Of a DNA stretch of 64,000 bases, positions 41,754 to 52,492 are shown piece after piece (position 1 is the stretch's first letter; every line of letters starts with the position of its first letter). This DNA is from Hortaea werneckii. Its lineage: Eukaryota; Ascomycota; Dothideomycetes; Mycosphaerellales; Teratosphaeriaceae. The notes beneath the pieces were generated by a model. That model was not told where the DNA came from and searched no databases. It saw nothing but the letters and a program-made list of their open reading frames with translations. The stretch is from positions 1,736,001 to 1,800,000 of the forward strand of contig JBAOKB010000020.1 of NCBI GenBank assembly GCA_037044905.1, given 5' to 3'. The position numbers were made by a program, and so were the translations under genes.

Positions 41754-43408
41754 TGTTCCAGGGAAGCGAAAATGATAGTATGGATTGGTGTTGATGTAGT
41801 GAATGGTTGCGGCAAGCTTTGGACGATCAAAATTTGACCATGTGTTGTCTGAGGGGTGGCGGCACTTCTGATGGATACATGAATATTGAACGTCCAGCGC
41901 AGAGCGAGCGGTCACTTCCGCAGCAGCAATGTGAAAGTGAAGCTTCAAGTCCCAGCGCCAATGGTCATGCGCATGGGTGTGGCCTGTGCTTTCGCAACGG
42001 TTGGATTGTCGGTCTACTGGGGTCATGTGTATCGCGAAATGCGACTTGGTCGAGTGTCCAGCGCTTTGGGTATCGGTATTGGCCGGACAAAGAGCCTGGA
42101 TCCGCTCCTGGCTGTACATTCAATGGAGGGTATCTCGCTGTACCCTTCTGCTCCACCAAGCGGCGGCTGCTTGAGGGTTGGTGCTGCTCTGAGTATGGCT
42201 GAGGTGGTTTTATTTTGGCTCGTGCTCCGGCTAGTGCAAAAGCCGAGAAGTTACTGTATCCGGCAGGAGCGATCCTCAAGCTCGACGGGGGCAATCATTG
42301 GCTATCAACGTCAGCTGTTATTTCCGAAACATAATCCTCTGCATTTTCGATCACAGGGAATTGAGGCAACGTGGAGTACATGCTTCTGTGACCATCTACG
42401 AAAAAGGCGCAGTGTCCTCAGGTGTATCAAACCGACCGAAGATGATGAAACAAGATTCTCTTCAAGGTTTCGACCTGCTGTGTAGCCACATTGCTCAGCC
42501 GGTCCCAGTGGCGATGAAGAAGCCCAACCCACAAGCCCATTACGATCAAAGCGATCGACGCGGCCAATTGCTTTCAACTCTTGCATTCGCACCCAGATAA
42601 AAATCGAGATGGTACCTACCTCCTACCTCCTACCACCAGAAACAAACCTGGAATTGCTTCGAGGCCGAGGAATACCCACCTTTCCCAGCGTCGCCAGGAT
42701 CGTTGATATATGTGGTGAGTGTCTCGGTCAGAGAGTCGATACTACCAAAGGTCAGCACATCAAGTCACAGGGCTCAAGACCACCGAGAACCAAGCCATAG
42801 AACGGGTTGTGTGCGTCCTGAGTAGCTCAAGAACGACTCCAAACTCAAGTACAGCTGAAAGAAACCCCCGTGGGACTGCAGTCATGCCAGTCAAGTGAAT
42901 AAGATTAATCAGAGGTTTGTGCAACCGGACGGGACGGCATATGCTTCTATGCGGTCTAGGAGATGGGAATAGATTGCGCGTCCCGACCAGGTCGCACAAT
43001 GACATTCAATAAAGAGACGGCATTCCCTGACATATGCGGGACACTCTGTGCTTCCATGCATGTAGCGACCATGATTGACGCAGTGCGTGAAGGGGGAAGA
43101 GGAGAAAGAAAGAGCAAGAGACGGTGGTCGCATTCACATCAGGGTGTCAGCGTCCGAGGGTCTGGTTCGTGCCAAGGGGGCCGCTAGACAAGGATCATGA
43201 ACCGCGACGGAGCTTCTGAATTGCACCTCCGCAGCTACTCTGAATAATTTCCACCCTTCACTTCGGCTACGTTGCATCTCCATTGCATTTCGATGAACTG
43301 CTAGCGACACGGCCGATTGTTGATTTCTACCTATACCAGACTTGGTTTCGAATCCGCTTTCCTCGCATCCATCTCGCTTCACCGCAACTCCAATTGCCAT
43401 CTGTCACG
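41754..43408. other. Intergenic, about 1.65 kb, nothing recognised
   Basis: A 199-codon ORF (41886-42485) was examined and not accepted. Divergent promoters of the 195-aa gene and BFR1. Confidence 0.5.
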
Positions 43409-45144
43409 ATGGCCGAAGCTGCTACTCCCAGCGCAATTGCCATGAGCACTTCCAATGCCGGTGCTCAGGACAAGGGCAAGGCCACACCAGTCCAGAAGCC
43501 CGAGCGCCCAGATGAGGAGGCTTTCAAGGCCGAGCTGGCCAAGGCCGAAAAAGATCTCAAGGCTTCTCAAGAAAGACTGGTATGTCGCATGGAGCGGATT
43601 CGTGCAGCTGGCGAGCGCAAGGCCACACCTGCACCGCGGCTGGTCACACTCATCGTGAAACGTGCTGACAAGACGGCTTAGAACCAAATCAAATCCAAAT
43701 TGGACATGACCAAGCCTAGCAACAAGGATTCGCCCTCCGCCAAGCGTCAGCAAGAGCTCCGCGCCGAATTGCAACAGATCCGCCAGCAGCAACAATCGTC
43801 CAAGTCTGGCCGTACGCAGATTATGGACCGCGTTAAGCGTCTGGATGAGAACCTCAAGTCCCGCATCAACGAGCAGAAGAACGCCCGCAGCCGAGTTCAG
43901 TTCAAGTCCGTCGACGAAGTTGAGAAAGAGATTGATCGTCTGCAGAAGCAGGTCGACAGCGGCTCAATGCGGATCGTCGACGAGAAGAAGGCACTGGCAG
44001 ACATCTCGCAGCTCAACAGGCAAAAGAAGGGTTTCGCTGGCTTCGAGGATGCGCAGAAGGGCATCGACGACGTCAAGGCGCAGATCGCTGAACTGAAGAA
44101 GAGCATGGATGACCCAGAATCGAGGGCTTTGAGCGACCGGTACACGACTATCACCTCCGAGCTTGACAAGATCAAGTCTGAGCAGGACGACGCTTTCAAG
44201 AACCTCAACGCACTGCGCGACGAGCGGACCAAGGCCCACGATGACCAGCAAAAGAAGTACACTGCCGTTAAGGAGATCAAGGACAGGTACTACCAGTCGC
44301 GTAGAGCCGCCATCGAGTACGAGAAGGAAGCCCGGCGCATTCGTGATGAGAAGCGCAAGGCCGAAAACGACGCCTACTTCCGCGGCAAGAGGCAAGAGAC
44401 GGCCAAGCAAAAGCTGGAGGAAGCCAGCGCACCAGCTTACCAGGATGAGATCCGCACCGCAAACAACCTCCTTGGCTACTTCGACCCAAGCTCTGTGCAG
44501 AAGCAGGAGGCCTCGGGCCCTGGCAAGTTCGCCGCAAGCGCTACCCGTACTGTTGACGACTCTGGCATGAAGGGTACCAAGCTGCCAAAGAAGGGCGAGG
44601 ACGAGGAGAACTACTTCATGGGCACTGGCGGCAAGAAGAACAAGCGCAAGGGCAACAAGAGCAGCGGCACCTCGTCTCCGGCTCCCGAGGGCAAGTTCAA
44701 CCTGGACATCGGCACCATTGACAGCCTGAGCAAGCTGAACATCAACCCGCCCATGTCTCAGAACGACGTGCCCGCCCTCATTGAGACCCTCAAGAGCAAG
44801 ATTGCGTTCTGGAAGGAGGACCAGGACCGCAAGACCAAGGAGGTAAGTTGACAATCCACATTTCACTCTTACATCATGATCGAGTTAAGCTAATCCCTCT
44901 ATCAAAGAACACCGCCAAGGCCCAAGCCGAGATCGACAAGCTTGAGTCCGAAGCCAACGCCGCTGACTCCAAGTCCGGCGCCACCGAGACCGCCCGCAAG
45001 CCCGCTGCCGAGAAGGAGCAAGTCAACGGCACCGCCTCGGCCGGCGCGGAGCGCGAGCAGGAGGCTGACGCCGCCGCAGACGTCGCCGACGAGATGAAGA
45101 AGGCCAAGATCGAGGACCAGACTGCCCCTGAAGGCGGCGCTTAA
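43409..45144 (+). CDS. BFR1: Bfr1, ribosome/mRNP-associated nuclear segregation protein
   Basis: Model join(43409..43579, 43682..44842, 44908..45144), 522 aa. Introns: GTATGT...CTTAG (102 nt) and GTAAGT...AAAG; both between codons. Almost the whole protein is charged coiled coil (Lys/Glu/Gln-rich); VEKEIDRLQKQVDSGSMRIVDEKKALADIS and INPPMSQNDVPALIETLKSKIAFWKEDQDR are characteristic of Bfr1. A basic low-complexity hinge (GGKKNKRKGNKSS) separates core and C-terminal helix; the tail is Ala/Glu-rich. In yeast Bfr1 associates with polysomes and the ER with Scp160 and affects mRNA localisation and brefeldin resistance. The last intron uses an AAG acceptor (44907), required to keep the frame. Convergent with MSH2. 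Confidence 0.93.
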
Positions 45145-45735
45145 ATGACGGATTTCGCATCGTGAGAATCGAGTTCGAGATCAGCAGAAAAAGGAAAAAA
45201 GCCCAGGTTGCATGGCCATGTGTTGAATAACCGAGGGGCGTTTCCTGTCGTTGTCGGTTCGTTTTTGTGTGTGTATTGCAGCTTTAGCGACTCCAGCGAC
45301 TTTTTCGACTTTTTTAAGCATTGTCTTCAAGCGGAAAAAAAAAAAAAAGGAGAAAAGCGGGAGTGGGGTCGTGATATATAGGGCAGTCTCTCCGATAGGG
45401 CGATTGCACGAAAGTAATTTTATCCTCTTTCAAGTGAATTGCCATTTCGGACTATTATGCACGTAGTTTGCTTTGGTCACGGCACTACACGGCCTAGTCA
45501 CGATGGTGAAGATGTTATCGGGAAACCAGACAGCCCTATCTGGTGGACCGTACCTTCGTGGTGCGTTCTTGGACAGCAGTCAAATGCAGCTGCGGTAGCA
45601 AGGTGTTACGGATACTAATCCTACAAAATATAGACTGAGCAACTCCCGAACGCCGCGCTATGCAGCTTGAAGCGGGTCCGAATAAGCAAAGTCCGCTGGT
45701 TTCCGTACAACAAATCTACGGGGCAGCACCTCCAT
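45145..45735. other. Intergenic between convergent BFR1 and MSH2
   Basis: Contains a 14-base A run at 45335-45348 and T-rich stretches, probably 3' UTR sequence of BFR1. No gene. Confidence 0.5.
45335..45348. repeat. Poly-A homopolymer, 14 bases
   Basis: Uninterrupted A run in noncoding DNA. Confidence 0.8.
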
Positions 45736-48516
45736 TTACATAGCTTTCACACTCTGAAAGAAAGGATTCGCCAGAAGCGCGTCATTGCCTGAGATGAGCT
45801 CCTTCATCTTGGCGACTTGCTGCTCCTTAGTCAATCGTTCGGCCTCGACCTCCGTCTTCCACTTCACCAGCATCTCTTTCAGCATCCGGCTGCCTTCATC
45901 CATATCCTGCTTACTTGCCTGCATGTTCTGGACATCTTCGTGCTTGCCGGAGAAATCCTCGAGCTCGTCGGCTTTCCGCTTCGCCATATTGACCACTTTC
46001 TGCGGGAAGCGGACTAGCTCCGCAACGTGTATACCGAAGGATTGATCGCTGATACCTGGTACGACCTTGTAGAGGAGGGTGACGTCTCGTTTTTGGTTGG
46101 CATTGTCACCAGCCATGGCGGTATCTCCTTCGCTGTCCCCAATATGTGCAACGACATGCAGATTCTGGACTTGAGGATACGTCTCATTGAGCGCAGTCAG
46201 TTCGTGGAAATGCGTTGCGAACATGGCGAATGCGCCGATCTCCTTGATGATATGCTCACTGATTGCCCATGCGAGCCCGAATCCGTCGTAAGTGCTGGTG
46301 CCGCGGCCGAGCTCGTCGATGATCACGAGCGATTCGCGGGTAGCTGTTTTGAGAATATTGGATGTCTCCAGCATCTCTGCCATGAACGTACTCACTCCCT
46401 TGAGCTGGCTGTCGCTGGCGCCGACACGGGCCAGGATGCAGTCGAAAATGGTCAACTCGGCTTCCGTGCAGGGCACGAAACAACCTATCTGCGCCATCAA
46501 AGCAATGACGCCGATCTGTCGGATGTATGTTGATTTACCGCCCATATTTGGGCCTGTGATGATGAGGAATTCAGACTCGCTTCGCACCAGCGACACATCG
46601 TTCGTGATAAAGGAGATGTCATCCTGCATCTCCATGCAAGGATGCCGAGCTTCGGTGAGAACGGTGTTGCCAGTGCCTCGTGGGTGGACCTTGGGTCGCA
46701 CATAAGATGTGGGGGCGTGTACGGAGACATGAGCGAAGCTCACCAGGACGTCCAAATGTGCCAAGACGCCCGCAAGCTTTTCAATGACAGGACAGTAAGA
46801 TGCTGCGACGCTGACGACTTCATTGACGAGTCCGCTTTGGGTACGGTTGTAGTTCTCAGACAGCCGATCGAACTCCCGACGCATCTCGGTCATTGCATGG
46901 GTGGTAAAGAAGACACCGTTCTTCTGTGTTGAAAGCTCGGTATATTGCTTCTTATTTCTGATGGCAGAAGCTTCATTCCTCGTCAGGCGAAAGCACCAGC
47001 CGTGTACCCGTTGGTTCTCGAGGAATAACTTCTTCTCTGTATCTTGGTTAAGATCATCGGCAACTCGATGGTGCTCCTTATCCATCTCGTAGCGAAGCTT
47101 GTCAAGCTTCTTGCGGATGATCCTTAATCCGTCGTCGAACTCAGATTTGATGACGAACTCATGGTTCTCCAATGCGTCGAGATCGACAGTCGTCTCGACC
47201 ATCTCTTGCAATTTTGCAAAACTATCGCAGTAAGAGCGTAGCTTGTTTGTGTACTCGGCATCCAGCGCGTCCTTATAGGCTTCGTCCATTACGCCTTCAA
47301 AGGTGCCTATGAATCCCGGTAGGCGGATGGCTACCTGGTAAGCTCGTACCACGTCTTCAAGGTTGGCTTTATTGCGTTGAAACTTCTTCGCTAGGCGGTA
47401 GAGGTCCGGTATTGAGCGCAGATGTTCCTCTTGCAATGTCTGCCGTAACTCTGTGTCGTTTACAAACGCTTCCACCAGCTGCTGCCGTCGCTCGATTTCG
47501 TCCAGGTTCATGAGTGGTTGCTTTAGCCATTGCGCAAGGAGCCTGCTTCCCACAGGGGTTTTGCAATGGTTTAATAGCCCGTACAGATTCATGGTTTTTG
47601 AGCCGTCTTTTGGTCCTGGCATGAGATTCAAAGCCTTTAGTGCAGAAGAATCTAGCTTCATGTACTGGCTGAGGTCGTGTTGGTACAACTGATACTGCCC
47701 AAAGTTTGTTGGGTCTGACATGACACCAAGGTATTTGATGAGCGAAGCTGCTGAGCTCATGGCCAATTTGAGGTCCGTTTGTGGCAGTGTTCCAGCGGCA
47801 CGTTCATCGCGCAATAAGCGTGTCAGGTCCTGGTCGATGTCACGGCTTCCGAAATCGCTTTGTGGACGTTCAGATATCGCACAACCGCAATTGTCCGCGA
47901 TTGTTCGCAGCTTGTGTAATTCTGGGTCCTTCTTGGTGCCGTCGAACTGGATGAGACACTCTCGCACACCAAGTTGGATCAGCAGAGATTCAAAGTTGGA
48001 GTAGATGTCATTGTCAGCGAATTCGCTCACGCCTAGCTCTCGAACACTTGCATCCGCAAAGCAGACACCCACTTGCCGGGCTTCCGTAGCCTTTGCAGAT
48101 ACTTTGACAGCCAAAATGATAGGTGCGGAATCGATATTGCCACCAAGCTCGTCCTCTACGTCTTGTAAGTTGCCAGGCGACGCTTGCTTCCCAACTTTCC
48201 ACTGATTTCGTCCAGATGACTGCATAACCTCAATTCGCTTGCCGAGCCGAAAAATGGCTTCGCGAAGAAAGCTTTTGTAGGCAGTCCATGTCATTGTCAC
48301 GGAAGGCAGGCCTGGGCTCTTTCCAAGTGTTTTGATTACTGACGTGGTTTTGTACTGTACTCTCGCAATGAGGAGCGCATCGTCGCCATGTGCACTGAGC
48401 CAGTCGCCTCGATCAAAGATGCGAACGGTATCATCGTTCTTGCCGGCCTCTAGCTGCTGATAAGTTTTGATGAAGCCGACCTCATCGTCCAGTTTGAGCT
48501 CTGGCCTCGAGCTCAT
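45736..48516 (-). CDS. MSH2: DNA mismatch repair ATPase Msh2 (MutS homologue)
   Basis: Single exon, 926 aa, normal length. N-terminal mismatch-binding and connector domains (KLDDEVGFIKTYQQL, GVCFADASVRELGVSEF), lever and clamp helices, then the ATPase: Walker A TGPNMGGKST (654-663), QIGCFVPCTEAELTIFDCILARVGASDSQLKGVSTFMAEMLE (signature helix), Walker B LVIIDELGRGTSTYDG, and FATHFHELTAL. The C-terminal helix-turn-helix dimerisation region (FPQKVVNMAKRKADELEDFS) is present. Msh2 pairs with Msh3 or Msh6 to recognise mismatches and small loops in the nucleus. The mismatch-binding Phe-x-Glu is absent, as normal for Msh2. No damage seen, so the gene should be functional. Confidence 0.98.
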   Translation of the reverse strand: MSSRPELKLDDEVGFIKTYQQLEAGKNDDTVRIFDRGDWLSAHGDDALLIARVQYKTTSVIKTLGKSPGLPSVTMTWTAYKSFLREAIFRLGKRIEVMQSSGRNQWKVGKQASPGNLQDVEDELGGNIDSAPIILAVKVSAKATEARQVGVCFADASVRELGVSEFADNDIYSNFESLLIQLGVRECLIQFDGTKKDPELHKLRTIADNCGCAISERPQSDFGSRDIDQDLTRLLRDERAAGTLPQTDLKLAMSSAASLIKYLGVMSDPTNFGQYQLYQHDLSQYMKLDSSALKALNLMPGPKDGSKTMNLYGLLNHCKTPVGSRLLAQWLKQPLMNLDEIERRQQLVEAFVNDTELRQTLQEEHLRSIPDLYRLAKKFQRNKANLEDVVRAYQVAIRLPGFIGTFEGVMDEAYKDALDAEYTNKLRSYCDSFAKLQEMVETTVDLDALENHEFVIKSEFDDGLRIIRKKLDKLRYEMDKEHHRVADDLNQDTEKKLFLENQRVHGWCFRLTRNEASAIRNKKQYTELSTQKNGVFFTTHAMTEMRREFDRLSENYNRTQSGLVNEVVSVAASYCPVIEKLAGVLAHLDVLVSFAHVSVHAPTSYVRPKVHPRGTGNTVLTEARHPCMEMQDDISFITNDVSLVRSESEFLIITGPNMGGKSTYIRQIGVIALMAQIGCFVPCTEAELTIFDCILARVGASDSQLKGVSTFMAEMLETSNILKTATRESLVIIDELGRGTSTYDGFGLAWAISEHIIKEIGAFAMFATHFHELTALNETYPQVQNLHVVAHIGDSEGDTAMAGDNANQKRDVTLLYKVVPGISDQSFGIHVAELVRFPQKVVNMAKRKADELEDFSGKHEDVQNMQASKQDMDEGSRMLKEMLVKWKTEVEAERLTKEQQVAKMKELISGNDALLANPFFQSVKAM

Positions 48517-49164
48517 CTTGTCGTGTGGTCGCCGTCAGAATCTGTACGGTTTGCTACTCAATGACCGGCGAGTGAATTGGTCGTACTGACGCGGGGCGAC
48601 TTGTGTTGACTGTGATTATGGGTCCAGGGAGGATGAATCCTGCGGGTGGTATGAGATGCAGTCCGGGAGACGCGTTTTCGCGTGTCGCGTAGAGTGGCGG
48701 CGAGCGGTGATGACAAAAGTCGTGACTAGAGTCTCCACTAGTACATGTGTCAAGACATACGGGCACCTGCATACGAGGAATACGATTACTTTTATGCCAT
48801 CCTTTTTTGACTGTAGCGAACTTTCGATGGCACAGAGAAGTAGGTGCTAGGTGGCTCGAAAGCAGAATAAAAGAAGAAATGTGTCTCTGTAGATTCTCTT
48901 AAGTAGCAATCAGCCTGGACACATACCACCGTACTGTTTGCAGAATAGCATTCCTTCAGAATAGAGCGAAAGAATCCATTTCATGCGTTCAATAGACCAA
49001 AGAGTCAAGAGCATATAAGGCAAGTATGTACAAGGTTCTCCAGCCAAGAGTCTGTGCCGCAACATGTCGTTGCGGAAATCGTCTGTTCATCCATCACAGC
49101 GCTATGCAATTCGACGTCCCCTCGCCTCTCAACCACAAAATCTGCTTTTTTGACAGTCCACATC
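48517..49164. other. Intergenic, promoter of MSH2
   Basis: Short ORFs only. Confidence 0.5.
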
Positions 49165-49914
49165 CTATCTCCCTTCTGAAAGAACATCAACCATGGACTG
49201 AATCAAGGCTAGTGTAACCGCCCGGCCTGTCTCTAGAACCCGTTCATCGCTCTCAGCCGGTACATGGAGGAACATGACAGGTCTATCGGTGGCTTTGCCA
49301 TCCTCAAGCTGTTTATGCTTCCGTCCAAACCATGCCAGGCTGTTGAAGTAAGTATAGTCGCAGAGGTAATGACCTGCGTCCTCGCTCGGTCGGCAATCTG
49401 CACCGTGAAGGGGCGAGCCTTCTGCAGCATGCGACACAGTACTTTGCCACCTCTGAAGCAGATCATCATAGCTTAGAGAGCTTTCCATCATGACGGGGCA
49501 GTCAGGATACTGATAGAGAACATCTTCCACTTTCGGGACGTGTCCGTCGATATCTGTGTGCTGGCCGTAGTTGTCGCGATGGGCGAATCGCTCAGCGGTG
49601 TAGAACGTTCGGCCGGAAGCCATTCCTATATGAAGGACGAGATCGATCGTGCCGTAGTAAGATTCGAGCAGAGGAGGGATGAGCGCCCATGCCTCCTCGT
49701 AACAAACTCGAATAGGTGTCCCTAGGCAAATAATCCGGATCTTCTCATCCGCTCGCGTTGACCAAGGAAGAAACTCTGGCAGAGTCCTGGCTATCTCGAA
49801 AGATGGGTTGACCGGATACTTTTGCTGGAATGGGCCGAAGCCAGTGACCAGTACTGTGTACGGCCGGCTGCCTCCAGCGCCATTGGAGACCTGTTGCGGA
49901 TCTTGGTCTGTCAT
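49165..49914 (-). CDS. Pyroglutamyl-peptidase I-like cysteine peptidase (family C15)
   Basis: Single exon, 249 aa. Starts after a short Gly/Gln-rich leader with VLVTGFGPFQQKYPVNPSFEIARTLP, the family opening. The catalytic triad is seen as Glu108 (RTFYTAERFAH), Cys185 (DAGHYLCDYTYF) and His217 (MFLHVPAE). HIGMASGR resembles the pyroglutamate-pocket region HVGLAxG. These enzymes remove N-terminal pyroglutamate from peptides in the cytosol. The protein is about 30 residues longer than bacterial PCP, with an insertion around residues 120-175 as in other fungal members. All three catalytic residues are present, so activity is plausible; fungal members are little tested. Confidence 0.88.
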   Translation of the reverse strand: MTDQDPQQVSNGAGGSRPYTVLVTGFGPFQQKYPVNPSFEIARTLPEFLPWSTRADEKIRIICLGTPIRVCYEEAWALIPPLLESYYGTIDLVLHIGMASGRTFYTAERFAHRDNYGQHTDIDGHVPKVEDVLYQYPDCPVMMESSLSYDDLLQRWQSTVSHAAEGSPLHGADCRPSEDAGHYLCDYTYFNSLAWFGRKHKQLEDGKATDRPVMFLHVPAESDERVLETGRAVTLALIQSMVDVLSEGR

Positions 49915-50389
49915 TCCACCGTACTTTCATCAAAGGAATTTCCCTCAGAGGAAGCAGCGCTGATGACAGCTACTTTGTGTCCTCGGATGCACTGGAGCAC
50001 TCTGGTGGGGCAAGGCGGCTTAACTCAGCAGCTCTCCGCTTGTGGCATCCAGAAGACGAGGAGTGGTACCCCGATTTTACCAAGCGTCAACAGGGAACGC
50101 TTAGCAGACGATGCGTTCTTTACAGTTACGCATCTGTCAAACAGGTGCGCGAGGAAGTGGTACATATCCATGTAACTGATCACTCTTGAGAGTATGATGT
50201 GATGGGTTGCATGCATGCCAAGCTGGAACGGCCGGCGCAACGGGTCGATTGCCGAGCCGATTCCGCAGATGATTGAGGCACTTCTCCGGTTCTGTTCAAG
50301 AGCGTTAAGCAGATGTTGGGAGCAGACTCTTGCATCTAGTCGCTTGTGCATCGGTCTTGAACTTTATGCGATCCTGTCACGCAAGTCGT
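49915..50389. other. Intergenic
   Basis: Between two minus-strand genes; nothing recognised. Confidence 0.5.
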
Positions 50390-51988
50390 CTAACTCGCGA
50401 TCTTGATCTCAGCTGCTTTGCGAAGCCTGTTCATAACTGCTGCCGCAGTATCGCCCCGGGAATCATCTATGCCCTCGACAAGGATAGTATCAACATCCTG
50501 TCTATCAAGCTCACGAAGGGCCGCAAAGACGCCTCGTGCAACGGAAGCAGGACCAGGTCCAATGAAGATGTCGTAAACCTTGTAGTCTAGCCCACTATGG
50601 TTGCATTGATGAATCTGGAGCTTCTGACCCAGTGGTTGTATCTTTTCCAGAGATTGGAACAAGCCTTCGAAGCCGGAAGGTCCTTGTGGCTGTCGCTCCA
50701 GAGGCTCATCTGAGGCCGAAGAGTTGGAAAGTCGTTGAATAGTTTGTTGATCGTGATTTGGCTCTAAACTCCAGTGTTTCGTACGCACCACTCCTAGCCG
50801 CGAGGTCGGACCTAAGTATTCTCGCAACTCTGCATTGGCTGGTGGGGGTTTCGAAGCCTCAAATAATACCACGGTCGCTTTTGGGGAGTAATGTCGATAT
50901 TTCATGCCAGGCGCCCTTGGCTGGCTGTCCGTTTCTGCCGCGTTTTTATACCCTATTTGAACGTTTTCCCATCCGGGGCAAGTACGCAGCTGCTCAATAC
51001 TGATACCACCTGGACGCAGGATCAGAGGTGGCTGTGACAGTCCATCCACGACAGTACTCTCAACACCAACATCGCAAGGCCCGCCATCAAGGATTGTTTC
51101 GATCCTCCCGTCCAAATCGTACGCCACATGCTCCGCTGCAGTTGGAGAAGGTTTTGTGGAGGCATTGGCGGAGGGCGCAGCCACCGGCACATCAGCCAAC
51201 TTGATCAATGCAAGGGCTAAAGGATGTCTCGGCATGCGAGCCCCAAACGTAGAAAGACCCGCCGTGACTTCCGGAGCCAATGGTGAGTTCGCCGGGTTGT
51301 TGAGCAAGATGGTAAGCGGACCCGGCCAGTATTTTTCGATGAGTGGTTTGTATATATTCGGTATAGGATCGGATTTCCCATCGACATCATCCGCTGAGTC
51401 TTTATCGCTGTGTTTCAGGCCATTAAGTAAAGCGCGTAGCTGTCTAAGCGAGGCAAAGTGGACAATGAGTGGATTATCCACTGGCCGCTTCTTCGCTTTG
51501 TAAATCCCACGTACGGCTGATGATCTCGTCGCATCCGCACCAAGACCGTAGACTGTCTCCGTTGGAAATGCAACAGGGATATCGGAAGTCCGTAATTGGT
51601 CTGCGGCAGACTGCACACTCTTCCCATCGTCGGTCGCGTCGTTGATTTTCACCGTGAAGTCATCGAGAACGTCGCCTGACACAGGCACTGCTTGCAATTT
51701 CCCCAGACGCTTTGTGTCTACGGGCAGTACCTGCGTCGCCAACACGTCCTCTTGCGCCATTGCGGCGGATGACTCAAGCGATGTGGAGGTCTTAAGGTTG
51801 CCTTTCGGCAGTGAACCGAAAAATTTGCACCAGTCGTTCGATAATAATTTTGTTTTGCGACAAGAAAATCTAGAGTGGGATAAGAGAAAGTCGTGATTGC
51901 CAGCCTTGTAGATCCCGGCAAGAATTCGAGGGTTCATTGATGTGGACCAGCCATGTGTGGAGCGATGAAATTTTAGGAAAGAGCGCAC
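50390..51988 (-). CDS. SUA5: Threonylcarbamoyl-AMP synthase Sua5 (YrdC domain)
   Basis: Single exon, 532 aa. A 76-residue basic, Ser-rich extension precedes an internal Met77 (MAQEDVLATQ), which aligns with the usual start region. YrdC domain: PVAFPTETVYGLGADAT, KKRPVDNPLIVH, YWPGPLTILL, GARMPRHPLALALI, PVAAPSANAS and the ILRPGGIS end. The linker RAPGMKYRHYSPKA and the C-terminal Sua5 Rossmann-like domain follow, ending EGIDDSRGDTAAAVMNRLRKAAE. Sua5 uses threonine, bicarbonate and ATP to make threonylcarbamoyl-AMP for the t6A37 modification of ANN-decoding tRNAs, in both cytosol and mitochondria. The extension (MRSFLKFHRSTHGWST...) could be a mitochondrial presequence, with Met77 (51760) starting the cytosolic form, as reported for yeast Sua5 with two starts. 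Confidence 0.95.
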   Translation of the reverse strand: MRSFLKFHRSTHGWSTSMNPRILAGIYKAGNHDFLLSHSRFSCRKTKLLSNDWCKFFGSLPKGNLKTSTSLESSAAMAQEDVLATQVLPVDTKRLGKLQAVPVSGDVLDDFTVKINDATDDGKSVQSAADQLRTSDIPVAFPTETVYGLGADATRSSAVRGIYKAKKRPVDNPLIVHFASLRQLRALLNGLKHSDKDSADDVDGKSDPIPNIYKPLIEKYWPGPLTILLNNPANSPLAPEVTAGLSTFGARMPRHPLALALIKLADVPVAAPSANASTKPSPTAAEHVAYDLDGRIETILDGGPCDVGVESTVVDGLSQPPLILRPGGISIEQLRTCPGWENVQIGYKNAAETDSQPRAPGMKYRHYSPKATVVLFEASKPPPANAELREYLGPTSRLGVVRTKHWSLEPNHDQQTIQRLSNSSASDEPLERQPQGPSGFEGLFQSLEKIQPLGQKLQIHQCNHSGLDYKVYDIFIGPGPASVARGVFAALRELDRQDVDTILVEGIDDSRGDTAAAVMNRLRKAAEIKIAS

Positions 51989-52492
51989 GCGCTAGTCGCG
52001 CAGTCACGTGCTTCGACTGATAGAAATGGGTTCAAAAGAAGCGTCAAAGCACACGTCAACGAGATACTGACGCAACGACCTATCCCCTACGCTTGAGTTT
52101 TGCTGGTCTATACACTTCCGCGCTCTCTTAGCAGACAGTATGGCACACAGGACAGAACAAAATTCAACTGTATGATGCGATGCATTCATTAAATTGCTAT
52201 CAGAAAGTTTCACTATCCAATTCCCATGCCCCTCCAAAATCCCGCGCTCACGACGCCCAATGGTCATAACGACATCCGCTCATACAGCTACCGTCATTCC
52301 CGCAGTGGTATACTGGTACATAGTCCGCCCCCAATCCCCCCCACAACCCCTCATATATCACATCACCCTCAATCAAAACGCCCGTGAATTTGCCCTTGCC
52401 TGCAGGTTCATCAACTCTGCCAAAAACGAAAAAAAAAAAAAATCCCTTCAAACTGCCTCCATCTCATCCATACTTCCCTTCTCTTGGGCGTA
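51989..52492. other. Intergenic between minus-strand genes
   Basis: 3' flank of adenylate cyclase and promoter of SUA5; includes a 14-base A run (52429-52442). Confidence 0.5.

Noticed and set aside
41886..42485. 199-codon plus-strand ORF
   Set aside because: No signal, domain or splice support; composition mixed, upstream of a real minus-strand gene.
43964..44866. 300-codon minus-strand ORF opposite BFR1
   Set aside because: Leu/Val-rich antisense of the coiled-coil gene; mirror of Lys/Glu/Gln codons.
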